64,000 nt of DNA from JANQHS01 sp965227315 (GCA_965227315.1 OZ245737.1:124001-188000), one strand, 5' to 3'; shown: positions 55,426-63,630, numbered from the stretch's first letter. Notes: generated by a model from the letters alone, not told the origin. Numbers and translations are program-made.

Positions 55426-55453
55426 GAGAAAGGAGGATGGAAGACCCTTTCTC
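55426..55453. terminator. Hairpin between convergent genes
   Basis: GAGAAAGG and CCTTTCTC form a perfect eight-base stem with a 12-base loop between the DUF218 and LuxR genes. No long U-run follows on either strand, so its role in termination is weakly supported. Confidence 0.35.
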
Positions 55454-56450
55454 AAAGGTCCTTCCGATCGAGAATGTCTTTGCGAGATGATAGCTTGAGT
55501 TTTTGTAAAATACTGGTTACATGAGATTTAACCGTTCCAAGTTCGATATTTAATTCATTGGCGATTTCCTTATTCGGTCTTCCTTCTTTGAGATATCTGA
55601 GCACCTCTCTTTCCTTGATCGAGAGCTGAGAAATGCCAGGTTTCTTTCTTCTCAATCGCATTACAGCAAAGACAAGAAGCAACAGGACGGCTATCGCTAG
55701 CAGAATCAAAAAGATGTCAAGTCCGGAAGATTCGGCCGGATCGACATTGTTCTGCTCGAATTCCCGGAAGCGAAGATCTTGTTGCAGTGCCTCGAGATAG
55801 GGAGATTGTTCTTGCCCATTCACCTTGATAAGCCCTTGGATCAGCTCAAGATCGGGTAATTCCCCGAAGATCTCGCACTGCATCCGGATCAGGAATAGCG
55901 TAGCCAAACGGCTTTTGGAAGAAAGCATCAGCTCTTCCAAATCGGACTTGAAAGCGTCATCCCGAAGTTCCCTTTCACGCTGGCTGTCCGCCCTGTTTTT
56001 CTTCCTGTCTACGATTAGCTCCCTGTATTTGTTCAATATGTCGTTCGCCTCGGAACCCCGGATCAGGGAAGGTCCGGAAAACGATTTCCCCTCTTTCTGA
56101 GCAATGCTGATCTCCTGGCCTTTTTGGAAGATGAAGTGGACATGATTGTTGTTTCTACCGCCGATAATGATGGTTGAGGGCGGATCATACTTGAGGATGA
56201 CATGGATCCTGTAGAGCCTCTCACTTTCAGGCAGGTCATGATCATCAAAAAAGAAGGAGCCGTCTTCAGCTATTCTGGCGCGGTCGATGATCAATTCCTC
56301 ATTGGCCATATTCATCTCAGCAAAATCCGTGAGCAATGAAAGATAAATTTCATCATGCCATTCCGGGTCCAACAAGATCTTTCCGGAAATACCTGCCATC
56401 AGGCCAGTAGGACCAAAAAGCAGGAGGAGGGAGGCCAAGAACTTGATCAC
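55452..56450 (-). CDS. Membrane LuxR-type regulator with exported sensor domain
   Basis: 332 residues. A signal peptide (about 1-20), an exported alpha/beta domain (20-235), a single membrane helix (about 243-262, LILLAIAVLLLLVFAVM) and a C-terminal LuxR/GerE HTH (LSIKEREVLRYLKEGRPNKE through LGTVKSHVTSILQKLKL). One-component transmembrane regulators of this form pass an envelope signal directly to DNA. It is the last gene of a three-gene minus-strand operon, four bases after the previous gene. Confidence 0.82.
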   Translation of the reverse strand: MIKFLASLLLLFGPTGLMAGISGKILLDPEWHDEIYLSLLTDFAEMNMANEELIIDRARIAEDGSFFFDDHDLPESERLYRIHVILKYDPPSTIIIGGRNNNHVHFIFQKGQEISIAQKEGKSFSGPSLIRGSEANDILNKYRELIVDRKKNRADSQRERELRDDAFKSDLEELMLSSKSRLATLFLIRMQCEIFGELPDLELIQGLIKVNGQEQSPYLEALQQDLRFREFEQNNVDPAESSGLDIFLILLAIAVLLLLVFAVMRLRRKKPGISQLSIKEREVLRYLKEGRPNKEIANELNIELGTVKSHVTSILQKLKLSSRKDILDRKDL

Positions 56451-56454
56451 CTTT

Positions 56455-56832
56455 TCAGTCCAGTTTTATTTGAATTCTGAGTTTTCCATTGGCCTCTTCC
56501 GAACTTATTTCCACTGTCCAGGTTCCTGTGGGGAAATCCTTATGAACGTCCTCAGCCGTTCCCCTGGCTCTGGTCTTTCCGCTCACCAGGCTGAAGCCAC
56601 CGCGCTTTATTCCCCTGGAATCGTAGATCCTGACATAGATATCTCCTCCCTGCACATCCCCCCAGAGCCTTTGAGTGACCAGATGATGCCCCTGGAGAAC
56701 CTCAAATGAGAACTTCTGGACGTCACTTGAGCCCTCGAAAAAAATGGTTGTATCCCCAGGAAAGGGCGATTTCGCCGCAAATCCCTCAGAGGAAAAAAGG
56801 AACAGTAGTAGGGAAAGGGCTAAAAATTTCAT
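56455..56832 (-). CDS. Small exported protein of unknown function
   Basis: 125 residues from the ATG at 56832, chosen because it starts the signal peptide MKFLALSLLLFLFSSEGFA directly; 56856 would add eight residues. The mature part is beta-rich (VQKFSFEVLQGHHLVTQRLW, TGTWTVEISSEEANGKLRI). It sits between the serine hydrolase and LuxR-type genes in one operon, so it may be a target or partner of that regulator. No family recognised. Confidence 0.55.
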   Translation of the reverse strand: MKFLALSLLLFLFSSEGFAAKSPFPGDTTIFFEGSSDVQKFSFEVLQGHHLVTQRLWGDVQGGDIYVRIYDSRGIKRGGFSLVSGKTRARGTAEDVHKDFPTGTWTVEISSEEANGKLRIQIKLD

Positions 56833-56865
56833 CGGTTTAATATTATGCATCTTCATATCGATTCC

Positions 56866-57933
56866 CTAATTGAGCTCATTGGATAAAAAGGTCTTTACAA
56901 GGTCATCACTGACCAGTCTGTTATCTGTTTGGGTGGGAGAGCCCTTTTCACCGGTATTGCTTTGAACGATGATCAGCAGCTCTTTATTTGGGAACCAGCG
57001 TAGAACCCCGTTATGCCCGAAGGATTCATTTCCACGGGTCCAGTATTCCAATTGGCCTTCCGTGTCAGGGCTTATAAACCAGCCATAGCCGCAATAAAGT
57101 CCTGGACGGATCTCTTGCTGTTTTGATAGCATGTCTGCTCTTTTTTCAGGGCCAACAAGCCTGTTTTCAAGAAAGGCAATGAAAAAGGAATGCAGGTCCT
57201 CTGCACTTGAAAAGGCGCCACCACTGCCCAGATAATCCCAGTTTCTTTCCTGGTAGTTTCCCTTGAAAGCCTCGATCTTTTGAGCCACGGCGGTTTCATC
57301 CTTATGATCGATCTCATTCCAAAAATGGGTGTTCTTCATGCCAGCCGGTTTGAGGATCCTTTGATAACAAAACTCCTCATAGGATAGGCCTGACCTTACT
57401 TCGATGATCCTGGCCAGGACCTGATAATTCAGGTTACTGTAAGCGAAATTTGTTCCCGGGCTGAATTCCAGCTTGGTCTTCCAGATTCTTTTCATGGCCT
57501 TTTCACCTTCTGAAATTCCCGAGGTCACATATTTCTGTGGAAGGCCGGAGCTATGGGTGAGCAGCTGGTGCACGGTGATCCTTTCCTTGTCATCCGGGAT
57601 CTCTGCGAACAGTTCCCTCAGGGAAGTTCTGGTATCCAGCTTTTCATCTTCAATGAGGATCATGATCCCGGTTGCCGTAATGGTCTTGGTCATCGATGCG
57701 ATATTAAATCGGGTGTTGGGGTTGATTTGGTATTTCATATCAGGGGAGGTGTAGCCATAGCCCTCGGAAAGTATGACCTCCTTGTTCTTAGCGATAAGAA
57801 CCGATCCTGAGAAGCCATTGGCTACATGCTCCCTGATAACTGCCCTGGCGGCATGGGTTTGATCTGACCTCCAATCAGATATCCTTATGGGCCCGGCAAG
57901 AAGTGTGATGAACAGGATAAAAATTGCTGCCAT
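56866..57933 (-). CDS. Serine hydrolase of the beta-lactamase / penicillin-binding-protein type
   Basis: 355 residues with a signal anchor, then the class C-like active site: nucleophile Ser80 and Lys83 in NIASMTKT, Tyr165 and Asn167 in AYSNLNY, and the third motif GHNG at about 306-309. The family contains D-aminopeptidases, esterases and EstB-type lactamase relatives; the substrate is not predictable. It is first in the operon with a small exported protein and a LuxR-type regulator. Confidence 0.88.
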   Translation of the reverse strand: MAAIFILFITLLAGPIRISDWRSDQTHAARAVIREHVANGFSGSVLIAKNKEVILSEGYGYTSPDMKYQINPNTRFNIASMTKTITATGIMILIEDEKLDTRTSLRELFAEIPDDKERITVHQLLTHSSGLPQKYVTSGISEGEKAMKRIWKTKLEFSPGTNFAYSNLNYQVLARIIEVRSGLSYEEFCYQRILKPAGMKNTHFWNEIDHKDETAVAQKIEAFKGNYQERNWDYLGSGGAFSSAEDLHSFFIAFLENRLVGPEKRADMLSKQQEIRPGLYCGYGWFISPDTEGQLEYWTRGNESFGHNGVLRWFPNKELLIIVQSNTGEKGSPTQTDNRLVSDDLVKTFLSNELN

Positions 57934-58199
57934 GATTTTTTCTGTAAAAGTATTTCGGCTCTGGGAAACACTGGGTTCAGTAAAGGGCGGAAAAAGGGTA
58001 GAAAATGGACCTAAACAAGATGGAATTCGAAATTCTGTAGGTTTTTAATCGGCCACCAAACTTTTTTGAGGCAAGAAAACGGTACAAAGCTTCACGTCGC
58101 AACCCGGGCAAAAACTCCGGGTCAATTAGAACCCTCTCATCCGTTATTTCATTTTATCAAGAATTTTTAATAAGTTTTAATGCGAAAATTGAGTAATCC

Positions 58200-59018
58200 T
58201 TGTTGAAACTACTTAGCTATCTAATCATAATCCTAGTGCTTCCGTTGCTTTCCTATACATGCAATGAGGAACCCGCAATTGTTGAAAATTATGCAGGATT
58301 CAGGCCGGTAGACCCGATTGATTATGATTTCCCAATAGGGTTTCATGAGCGTCATCAGGTCAGCGTAGAATTTTCAGACATTCCCGACTCCCTGAAGATT
58401 CGGCTTCTGCCGAATGAAACAGTACAGGTGTCAACTATACAGGTAAACAACGAAGGAAAAATCACATATGGACCGGCGGTAGCATCAACAAAGAATTCCA
58501 GATACACCATTCTCATGGACTACATGAAATTTAGAACCATGAATGTTATGGAGGTGGGTATTGAGGAGGCAGCCAATAGTCACATCATTTCATATGCCAG
58601 AGTTGGTGTTGGGCTAAGGTTGGTTGCCCAGATTACCACTTCAGAAAGTGGAATAAATCTGGGTGATCTTGTTTCTATAGGAGTTGCAGCCAAGAGGGGA
58701 AAAATTACGGGCTCCTTGAGTGTCAATGTTCTTGGAGTTGAATCAAAAGAGGTTACAAGTATATTGCCAATGCCATCGGAGATAAGCAACTCCACGATCC
58801 AAAATGCTATGCAGATCATGGCTACGATCAAATCCAAGATCTATGATCCTCATACGAGAATAAGTCCGCAGATCATATCTATAAGACCTGTTGACTCCAA
58901 CACGAAGACTGATTCTTTAATAAACGAGACAACCCATATGTTAATGCAGGGAGGGAATAATCATATTTTCAGAAACGACTATGACATAGAGAGGTACGTC
59001 CTAACGCTTAAGAAGTAG
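58200..59018 (+). CDS. Orphan lipoprotein in the accessory region
   Basis: 272 residues from a TTG start, with no ATG close upstream. A lipobox (LLSYTC) ends the signal peptide. The mature part has no recognised domain and ends IERYVLTLKK. It stands alone, downstream of 266 non-coding bases and immediately upstream of the palindrome and dif-like cluster. It may belong to the mobile segment. Function unknown. Confidence 0.55.
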   Translation: MLKLLSYLIIILVLPLLSYTCNEEPAIVENYAGFRPVDPIDYDFPIGFHERHQVSVEFSDIPDSLKIRLLPNETVQVSTIQVNNEGKITYGPAVASTKNSRYTILMDYMKFRTMNVMEVGIEEAANSHIISYARVGVGLRLVAQITTSESGINLGDLVSIGVAAKRGKITGSLSVNVLGVESKEVTSILPMPSEISNSTIQNAMQIMATIKSKIYDPHTRISPQIISIRPVDSNTKTDSLINETTHMLMQGGNNHIFRNDYDIERYVLTLKK

Positions 59019-59033
59019 GATGGGGAATTGTTT

Positions 59034-59061
59034 ACTTAACATAATATAAATTATATAACAA
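59034..59061 (-). other. Xer/dif-like recombination site A
   Basis: On the minus strand the left arm TTGTTATATAA, centre TTTATA and right arm TTATGTTAAGT have the 11-6-11 layout of dif. The right (XerD-type) arm matches E. coli dif TTATGTTAAAT at 10 of 11 bases and the centre TGTATA at 5 of 6; the outer XerC arm differs. It could be the chromosomal dif or a Xer-dependent element boundary. Confidence 0.5.
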
Positions 59062-59066
59062 TACTA

Positions 59067-59166
59067 TGGAATTGCGTCCAGGCGGTGAAACCGACTGAGT
59101 TAGCATAAAATCAGTTCTATAACTTCAGTTATATAACGGTACCGATTTTATGTTAAAGCAATTCCA
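59067..59166. repeat. Large nested palindrome
   Basis: Outer nine-base perfect stem TGGAATTGC (59067) and GCAATTCCA (59158). The inner 13-base stem TTAGCATAAAATC (59100) and GATTTTATGTTAA (59144) has one G-T pair. Between them lies a small CGGT-GAA-ACCG hairpin, and at the centre GTTCTATAAC and GTTATATAAC. Both inner arms resemble half-sites of the neighbouring dif-like sites. Confidence 0.65.
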
Positions 59167-59184
59167 GGCCTCCACACAAACCCT

Positions 59185-59213
59185 TGTTAATATAATTTGA
59201 TATTATATTAACT
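59185..59213 (+). other. Xer/dif-like site B
   Basis: Left arm TGTTAATATAA, centre TTTGATA, right arm TTATATTAACT. The eleven-base stretches at 59186-59196 and 59202-59212 are perfect inverted repeats. Both arms resemble site A, but the site is in the opposite orientation and its centre is seven bases. Confidence 0.4.
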
Positions 59214-59255
59214 AATCTCTAGCTCCGGTCTCTCTTCAAACATGTTTCCAATTCC

Positions 59256-59285
59256 CTGTTATATAATTTGACGTTATGTATAAGT
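59256..59285 (+). other. Xer/dif-like site C
   Basis: Left arm CTGTTATATAA, centre TTTGACG, right arm TTATGTATAAGT. It shares ten of eleven left-arm bases with site A and has one inserted base in the right arm. Site A plus its flank GGAATTG and site C plus GGAATTG form an inverted pair bounding the palindrome cluster. Confidence 0.42.
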
Positions 59286-59286
59286 A

Positions 59287-59404
59287 GCCGCGCAGCCCCG
59301 CGGCACCAGGCCAAAGCTGGCCAATTCTCTCCCTACGCTGTTTTTTCCCTCCCAAACCAAGAGATCCCTCGGTAAAACTTGGGAACACTTGCTGGCCCAG
59401 CCTA
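59287..59404. other. Non-coding GC-rich hairpin stretch
   Basis: It begins with a six-base stem GCCGCG (59287-59292) and CGCGGC (59299-59304), then GGCC pairs around AAAGCT. The remainder up to the stop of the small minus-strand ORF shows no gene. Its GC content contrasts with the AT-rich sites just before it. Confidence 0.45.
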
Positions 59405-59662
59405 CTAAAATATTTCTCCCTTAATATAGCCATCCTCAATATCCCTAATCGCAGCATCTTGCAATTTTTCAACTCCAGGGATTCTATGATTGCTAAAAAA
59501 TTCATCGTCCACTTCTGCCGCGACTTTATATGTAAACGGATTCGCGGGTTCGCCATCATGGAAATATGCCTTAACATGTATGACATCATCATCCTTCCAA
59601 GTTTTTATCTTGAATTTTTGGTCATTTTTCGTATGTTCAATTTCTTCGTATTCTGTGATCAT
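59405..59662 (-). CDS. Small hypothetical protein in the accessory region
   Basis: 85 residues starting MITEYEEIEHTKNDQKFKIK. It is acidic, with a beta-strand pattern (KIKTWKDDDVIHVKAYFHD) and no signal or membrane segment. No family recognised. It is flanked on both sides by hairpin-rich non-coding DNA. It could be a cargo gene of a small mobile unit. Confidence 0.5.
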   Translation of the reverse strand: MITEYEEIEHTKNDQKFKIKTWKDDDVIHVKAYFHDGEPANPFTYKVAAEVDDEFFSNHRIPGVEKLQDAAIRDIEDGYIKGEIF

Positions 59663-59736
59663 AGCTTTTGGGTTTTGTTTATAGTTTAAATAACCATCTG
59701 GGATTCTTCATTTTTTGTCCTCAAGCCGGACAGGCT

Positions 59737-59765
59737 AATACTTTTGGCATTGCCCCAAAAGTATT
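59737..59765. repeat. Perfect 11-base inverted repeat hairpin
   Basis: AATACTTTTGG and CCAAAAGTATT flank a seven-base loop. It lies upstream of the 85-residue ORF and downstream of the nuclease gene, in a 221-base non-coding stretch. There is no U-run, so it is not a clear terminator. Confidence 0.6.
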
Positions 59766-59775
59766 CAAAAACGCT

Positions 59776-59828
59776 AGGCAAAATAATCACTGCTAAGCAC
59801 AGGTCCTCCCACCCTCGGTATTTTGCCT
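59776..59828. repeat. Second long hairpin, perfect 10-base arms
   Basis: AGGCAAAATA and TATTTTGCCT enclose 33 bases. It starts ten bases after the neighbouring hairpin and lies 55 bases past the nuclease stop. On the minus strand it is downstream of the defence-like operon and may stabilise or end that transcript. Confidence 0.55.
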
Positions 59829-59883
59829 TTCCCAGCCGCTATGTTGAATTCGAATCCATACCTAACAGATAATAGTTATAAGG

Positions 59884-60366
59884 TTAAGCTTTTGCTATTT
59901 CCACAATTCCTTCATTCAAATTCACTGCATAGAAATCAATTCGGTCTCTATAAGGACCGTAATAATGGTCGCTGAATGTATTATCAGAACCAATATTAAT
60001 AAAGGCTCCGTTATGATAACTCAAGTTTCCTATCATTGAATCTATACTATCAAAATCTTCTAATACCTTATTTATAGAGCCTCTTAGCTTTAATTCAAGG
60101 ACTAAATAATTCCCTTCTTTTCTTGAGGTATGTATTTCTTCATTAAATGGTTCATGTATAATTATGTCAGGACGAATTCTTAAACCATGTTCACTTTGCT
60201 TTTTTTGATATTCGTTTTCAGAAATTAATTGAGTTTCCATAAGTCCCTTTAATTTTGAACTGATGAGTCCATTCAATTCACCTTGATAACCTCTCTCAGA
60301 TTCATAAAATCTTTCATTTTTTATCTCAGATAGGCTGGATTCAAGGATTCTGGTGAGCTCATTCAT
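59884..60366 (-). CDS. Putative PD-(D/E)XK nuclease, last gene of the HerA/DruA-like operon
   Basis: 160 residues. An early Glu (GYQGELN, about residue 30), RPDIII (Asp67) and LVLELKL (Glu91, Lys93) match the E...PD...ExK core of restriction-endonuclease-like folds, with the usual beta-hairpin spacing. It has no other domain. It overlaps the DUF4338 gene by four bases, so the products are probably made together. DNA cleavage is inferred from the motif only. Confidence 0.62.
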   Translation of the reverse strand: MNELTRILESSLSEIKNERFYESERGYQGELNGLISSKLKGLMETQLISENEYQKKQSEHGLRIRPDIIIHEPFNEEIHTSRKEGNYLVLELKLRGSINKVLEDFDSIDSMIGNLSYHNGAFINIGSDNTFSDHYYGPYRDRIDFYAVNLNEGIVEIAKA

Positions 60367-61577
60367 ATGTCAAAATCTGAAGTAACAAAATCCGTCACTT
60401 TTCTAAATACTTGGGTATTTTTTTTCCTCATCTCAAGCCAACGAGTTTTCCAATGATCTACCAATTGGTTTTTAGAATAATGATAGTAGACTGGCTTATT
60501 TGATCGGCCATTGAGAATATCATCATAATTCTTGGCCAAAGGAACAAAGTAAATATTTCGCCTAAACGAATGTCGCAATAAAAAGTCAGGGTCAAATCCA
60601 GAAAGATCTCCAGCACTTCTAATCACCCTCATAACCCAGCTGGGACCATCACCAAAATTGTTATTTACATGTATGTTTTTTTTACGTAAAAGTTCAACCA
60701 TAGCTTGGATGGCTTGGTCAGAAAGATGTAATGATCCAAACCCCTTTGTTTTTCCTATCTCTTTATATAGGGATCTATTTTCAATATTTAAGCGATTATA
60801 TTGAGAGCTCCTCCCATATAGGCTTGTTGTAAAAATTCCAATAAGTTTATCGGAAGTTCTTCTGTTGATCAATGTTACTCTATCCTTGTATTTATCGCGA
60901 TATATCTTCCTTACCTCATTTGAAGCCAATAGATATGAAATTAGCTTCCCTCCTAGCAGATAATTATATGGTGGTAATGCACCTATTACATAAGCATCCA
61001 TTGTGTAGATAAGATTCTTAGTTCTTGTTTCTTTATCCCAACCTATATAATCGTCCCTTTCAGGAATATGAATGATAGGACTTCCAAGGGCAGCAATTCC
61101 AATTACAGGATTGTGAGGAAGTCCTTTATCCCTTATTAAGAGTCTAATTCTACGGCCAACATATTCGCTATATGGAGAAGACCAGTAATATCTGAAAATT
61201 CTAAATAGATCATGCTGCTTTTGGGTTTCACAGACTTCTATTACTGGTTTGATTTTTGAATTAAGAGCTTCCCATCCTGATGCCAAATTCAACCTTGCTT
61301 TCTTGATATTTTTTTCAATCCAGTTTCGATTTGCATCAATAATCTCTTGACGCTTCAAGGCCATTGTACTCCTAATTAAATCTTTGTCGTAATATTCAGG
61401 TGGAGTTACAATAAGTTTATTCGATCTAATATCTACTTGCCAATTAATATTCCATAAGTCCCTTAATATTAGTAATTTAACCTTTTGATCTAAAGGTTTA
61501 TTTTTCAATGAAAAATCAATACTCTCTTTTGAGACATGGTTTTCGGTGATAATATCCTTGTCAAATTGTAAGGCCAT
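60363..61577 (-). CDS. DUF4338 protein, DruA-like
   Basis: 404 residues. The central region fits DUF4338, the domain of Druantia protein DruA: GIAALGSPIIHIPERDDYIG, WDKETRTKNLIYTMDAYVIG, the LGGKLISYLL helix, and SLYGRSSQYNRLN with KTKGFGSLHLS. The N-terminal 130 residues are helical. DruA is one of several Druantia proteins, but DruB-DruE are not seen here; instead HerA and nuclease genes flank it. One base separates it from herA. Biochemical activity of the domain is not known to me. Confidence 0.72.
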   Translation of the reverse strand: MALQFDKDIITENHVSKESIDFSLKNKPLDQKVKLLILRDLWNINWQVDIRSNKLIVTPPEYYDKDLIRSTMALKRQEIIDANRNWIEKNIKKARLNLASGWEALNSKIKPVIEVCETQKQHDLFRIFRYYWSSPYSEYVGRRIRLLIRDKGLPHNPVIGIAALGSPIIHIPERDDYIGWDKETRTKNLIYTMDAYVIGALPPYNYLLGGKLISYLLASNEVRKIYRDKYKDRVTLINRRTSDKLIGIFTTSLYGRSSQYNRLNIENRSLYKEIGKTKGFGSLHLSDQAIQAMVELLRKKNIHVNNNFGDGPSWVMRVIRSAGDLSGFDPDFLLRHSFRRNIYFVPLAKNYDDILNGRSNKPVYYHYSKNQLVDHWKTRWLEMRKKNTQVFRKVTDFVTSDFDI

Positions 61578-61578
61578 A

Positions 61579-63630
61579 TCAGTCTATAATGTTACCCCAA
61601 AACCGTTTTTCAGCAGCATAATATTTTCTTCCATCGTTGTCATCTTCAAGGATTTGTAAATTGTCTTCCAAAAGAATATTTGTGAGCATGGGCATTAATT
61701 GGTTTTCTGTTCTTAGTTCATCTGATGGCTTGATATCCTTAATAAGATGATACAGTTGACCACTATAGATACCGTAATATTCAATTCCATCAATTTCTAA
61801 CAGCTTTGTGCTTAGGCCTCTTGATTTTTGTGAAATTATTTTTTCACGTAATAAATCAGCGAGTTTATTAAGCTTTTCCTGAATAGCTTTCTTTACTTCT
61901 AAAGCTGGTGAATTTGAATAAATCACATCTAAACCATCTTTTTTAACTTCATTTTCATATTGGCCCTCAAAGCTTTGAATTCTTACCGGCAAGACAAACG
62001 GTTGCTTCGGAGCACTCCACATAAAGCAATTACCAGGAATTGGTTCACCAATCAAATGTGCTAGTATGTCGTGTGAAAAGTGAGAGTTATACCTTCCTAA
62101 AATGGCGGCGTCACCTTCTGATAGCAAATGAAAGCTAAACCAGTTATCGGACTGACTCATTATTTCTGGAGCCATAGAACCTGGCTGTTGGGTAACTAAA
62201 ACAGCCCCAAGATCATACTTTCGCCCTTCCTTTACCCACTCTACAAAAGGGCTTGTTTCTTCAAGTCTTTTTCCCAAAACACTTTGTGCCTCTTCAATAA
62301 TGCTAATTACTGGGATTGGAGAAGCCCCACCTGTGAAATTGTCCTGATTAAAGGAAAAAATCTTTCTCATGATCAAACCTGCCACATTGTAACCTCCTGA
62401 GGAGCTCAATAAACTGATGTCAATAATAACACATAGTCCATCTTGCAATGCGTGGAGCGTTCCATCCAGCAATTTACTTTCTGGATCATGAAGGCTACTT
62501 ACAACTCCATACATATTGCTCCTGGCTGCACCAATTTCCCCCAGGTTTCTAGGGATCTGCTCCTCGGAATAACCAAGTAAACCACCAACCTCTTCGTCAC
62601 TAGCCCTTAATCCTTCTAACATTATCAGGTCGACTAAATTCCTCCAATTGTCAGAATTCATTCCTTTCAACTTAAGAACATTCTGTTGTTCCTGTCTATC
62701 AGATGCTATTGCAATCCCAATGACATCCCTCGCAGGAAGTTCTCTAATATCCAGCCTAACTCCGCCCACTTTCCAACTTTCATAATACTTATTATTCTGT
62801 CTTTCGGTAAAGACGACAAGGTTGTCCTTTAACTGAGGCACATCGCACAATCCAGGTCTTGACTTGAAATCTGGCCAAAAATATTCACCATCTGCATCAA
62901 AAATTAGAACACCTGTATTGTTCCCTTGTTCAGTTTGTGGCCTTCCGTTTCGGTATAGTTCAGAAATTAAGAATTTAATTAGGTTGGATTTACCATAACC
63001 TGCTCTAGCAAAAACAACCGACCTTTTTGAAACAAGATTGTGAATATTGAAAGTAACCTTGAGTTTTGGTGAAATATGTCGCAGAACAGAATCCTCAGGT
63101 TCAGAGTTTCCGGAGAAAATAAATTCACCCAAAGAGTAATATCCGAGTTCTGTATCGCCTTCATTTAGTTGGCACAACTCTTTTAAAACTTCGTCACTAG
63201 GCAAGGCCACCTTTGCTCCAAGGTGTGGGAGTCTTCTTTGTGAAGGAACAAATACAATTTTTTCAATGCTCCCATTATCGGATTCCTTCTGAATATTTTT
63301 TACAGCTCCTAAAAGTTTTATTTGTACCCGATACTTAAGTTTTGATTTTTTAAGATCTTCTGGCACATCAGTTTCTCTCTCTTGCATTGTGTTCACATAA
63401 TCTTCCCCCTCTGCTGAGGCTAATAAGCCACTAGGAACGAATTTGGTAATCCTCCCTAAGGAAGCTTCTTCAGGTGTGGATAACTGTATCAAAAGAAATT
63501 GTCCTAATTGTGGGCGATCCTGCATTTCAGAATTGTAGGGAGCTACAATTTCTGCAGCGAATTCAAAGCCTTTTTCGCTGAACCCCTTAAAGGTTCCCAT
63601 CAATTTAGATTTGGAAAATAGTTCAGGCAT
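61579..63630 (-). CDS. HerA-family hexameric ATPase / DNA translocase
   Basis: 683 residues. The N-terminal HAS-barrel (about 10-75) is followed by a RecA-like HerA domain: Walker A FARAGYGKSNL (about 207-217), the DADGEY motif (245-250), Walker B ISIIEEAQS (442-450) and a downstream VTQQPGS sensor segment. HerA proteins form hexamers that pump DNA and usually pair with NurA or another nuclease. The C-terminal 130 residues are an extra helical and beta region. It overlaps the upstream NurA-like frame by eight bases. Confidence 0.88.
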   Translation of the reverse strand: MPELFSKSKLMGTFKGFSEKGFEFAAEIVAPYNSEMQDRPQLGQFLLIQLSTPEEASLGRITKFVPSGLLASAEGEDYVNTMQERETDVPEDLKKSKLKYRVQIKLLGAVKNIQKESDNGSIEKIVFVPSQRRLPHLGAKVALPSDEVLKELCQLNEGDTELGYYSLGEFIFSGNSEPEDSVLRHISPKLKVTFNIHNLVSKRSVVFARAGYGKSNLIKFLISELYRNGRPQTEQGNNTGVLIFDADGEYFWPDFKSRPGLCDVPQLKDNLVVFTERQNNKYYESWKVGGVRLDIRELPARDVIGIAIASDRQEQQNVLKLKGMNSDNWRNLVDLIMLEGLRASDEEVGGLLGYSEEQIPRNLGEIGAARSNMYGVVSSLHDPESKLLDGTLHALQDGLCVIIDISLLSSSGGYNVAGLIMRKIFSFNQDNFTGGASPIPVISIIEEAQSVLGKRLEETSPFVEWVKEGRKYDLGAVLVTQQPGSMAPEIMSQSDNWFSFHLLSEGDAAILGRYNSHFSHDILAHLIGEPIPGNCFMWSAPKQPFVLPVRIQSFEGQYENEVKKDGLDVIYSNSPALEVKKAIQEKLNKLADLLREKIISQKSRGLSTKLLEIDGIEYYGIYSGQLYHLIKDIKPSDELRTENQLMPMLTNILLEDNLQILEDDNDGRKYYAAEKRFWGNIID

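Noticed and set aside
58102..58122. Terminator hairpin ACCCGG / CCGGGT before the orphan lipoprotein
   Set aside because: Only six pairs with a nine-base loop and no U-run on either strand.
59019..59285. Integron attC site
   Set aside because: The palindromes lack properly spaced R''/R' (AAC and GTT) boxes with inner L boxes, and no integrase or cassette series is visible; the arms fit dif better.
59034..59285. CRISPR array
   Set aside because: Only three imperfect AT-rich repeats in mixed orientation with unequal spacing, and no cas genes in the window.
59236..59592. 118-codon minus-strand ORF
   Set aside because: It runs through the dif-like site and hairpins and overlaps the more protein-like 85-residue ORF in another frame.
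59846..59857. tRNA T-arm-like string GAATTCGAATCC
   Set aside because: No matching acceptor, D or anticodon arms could be drawn around it.
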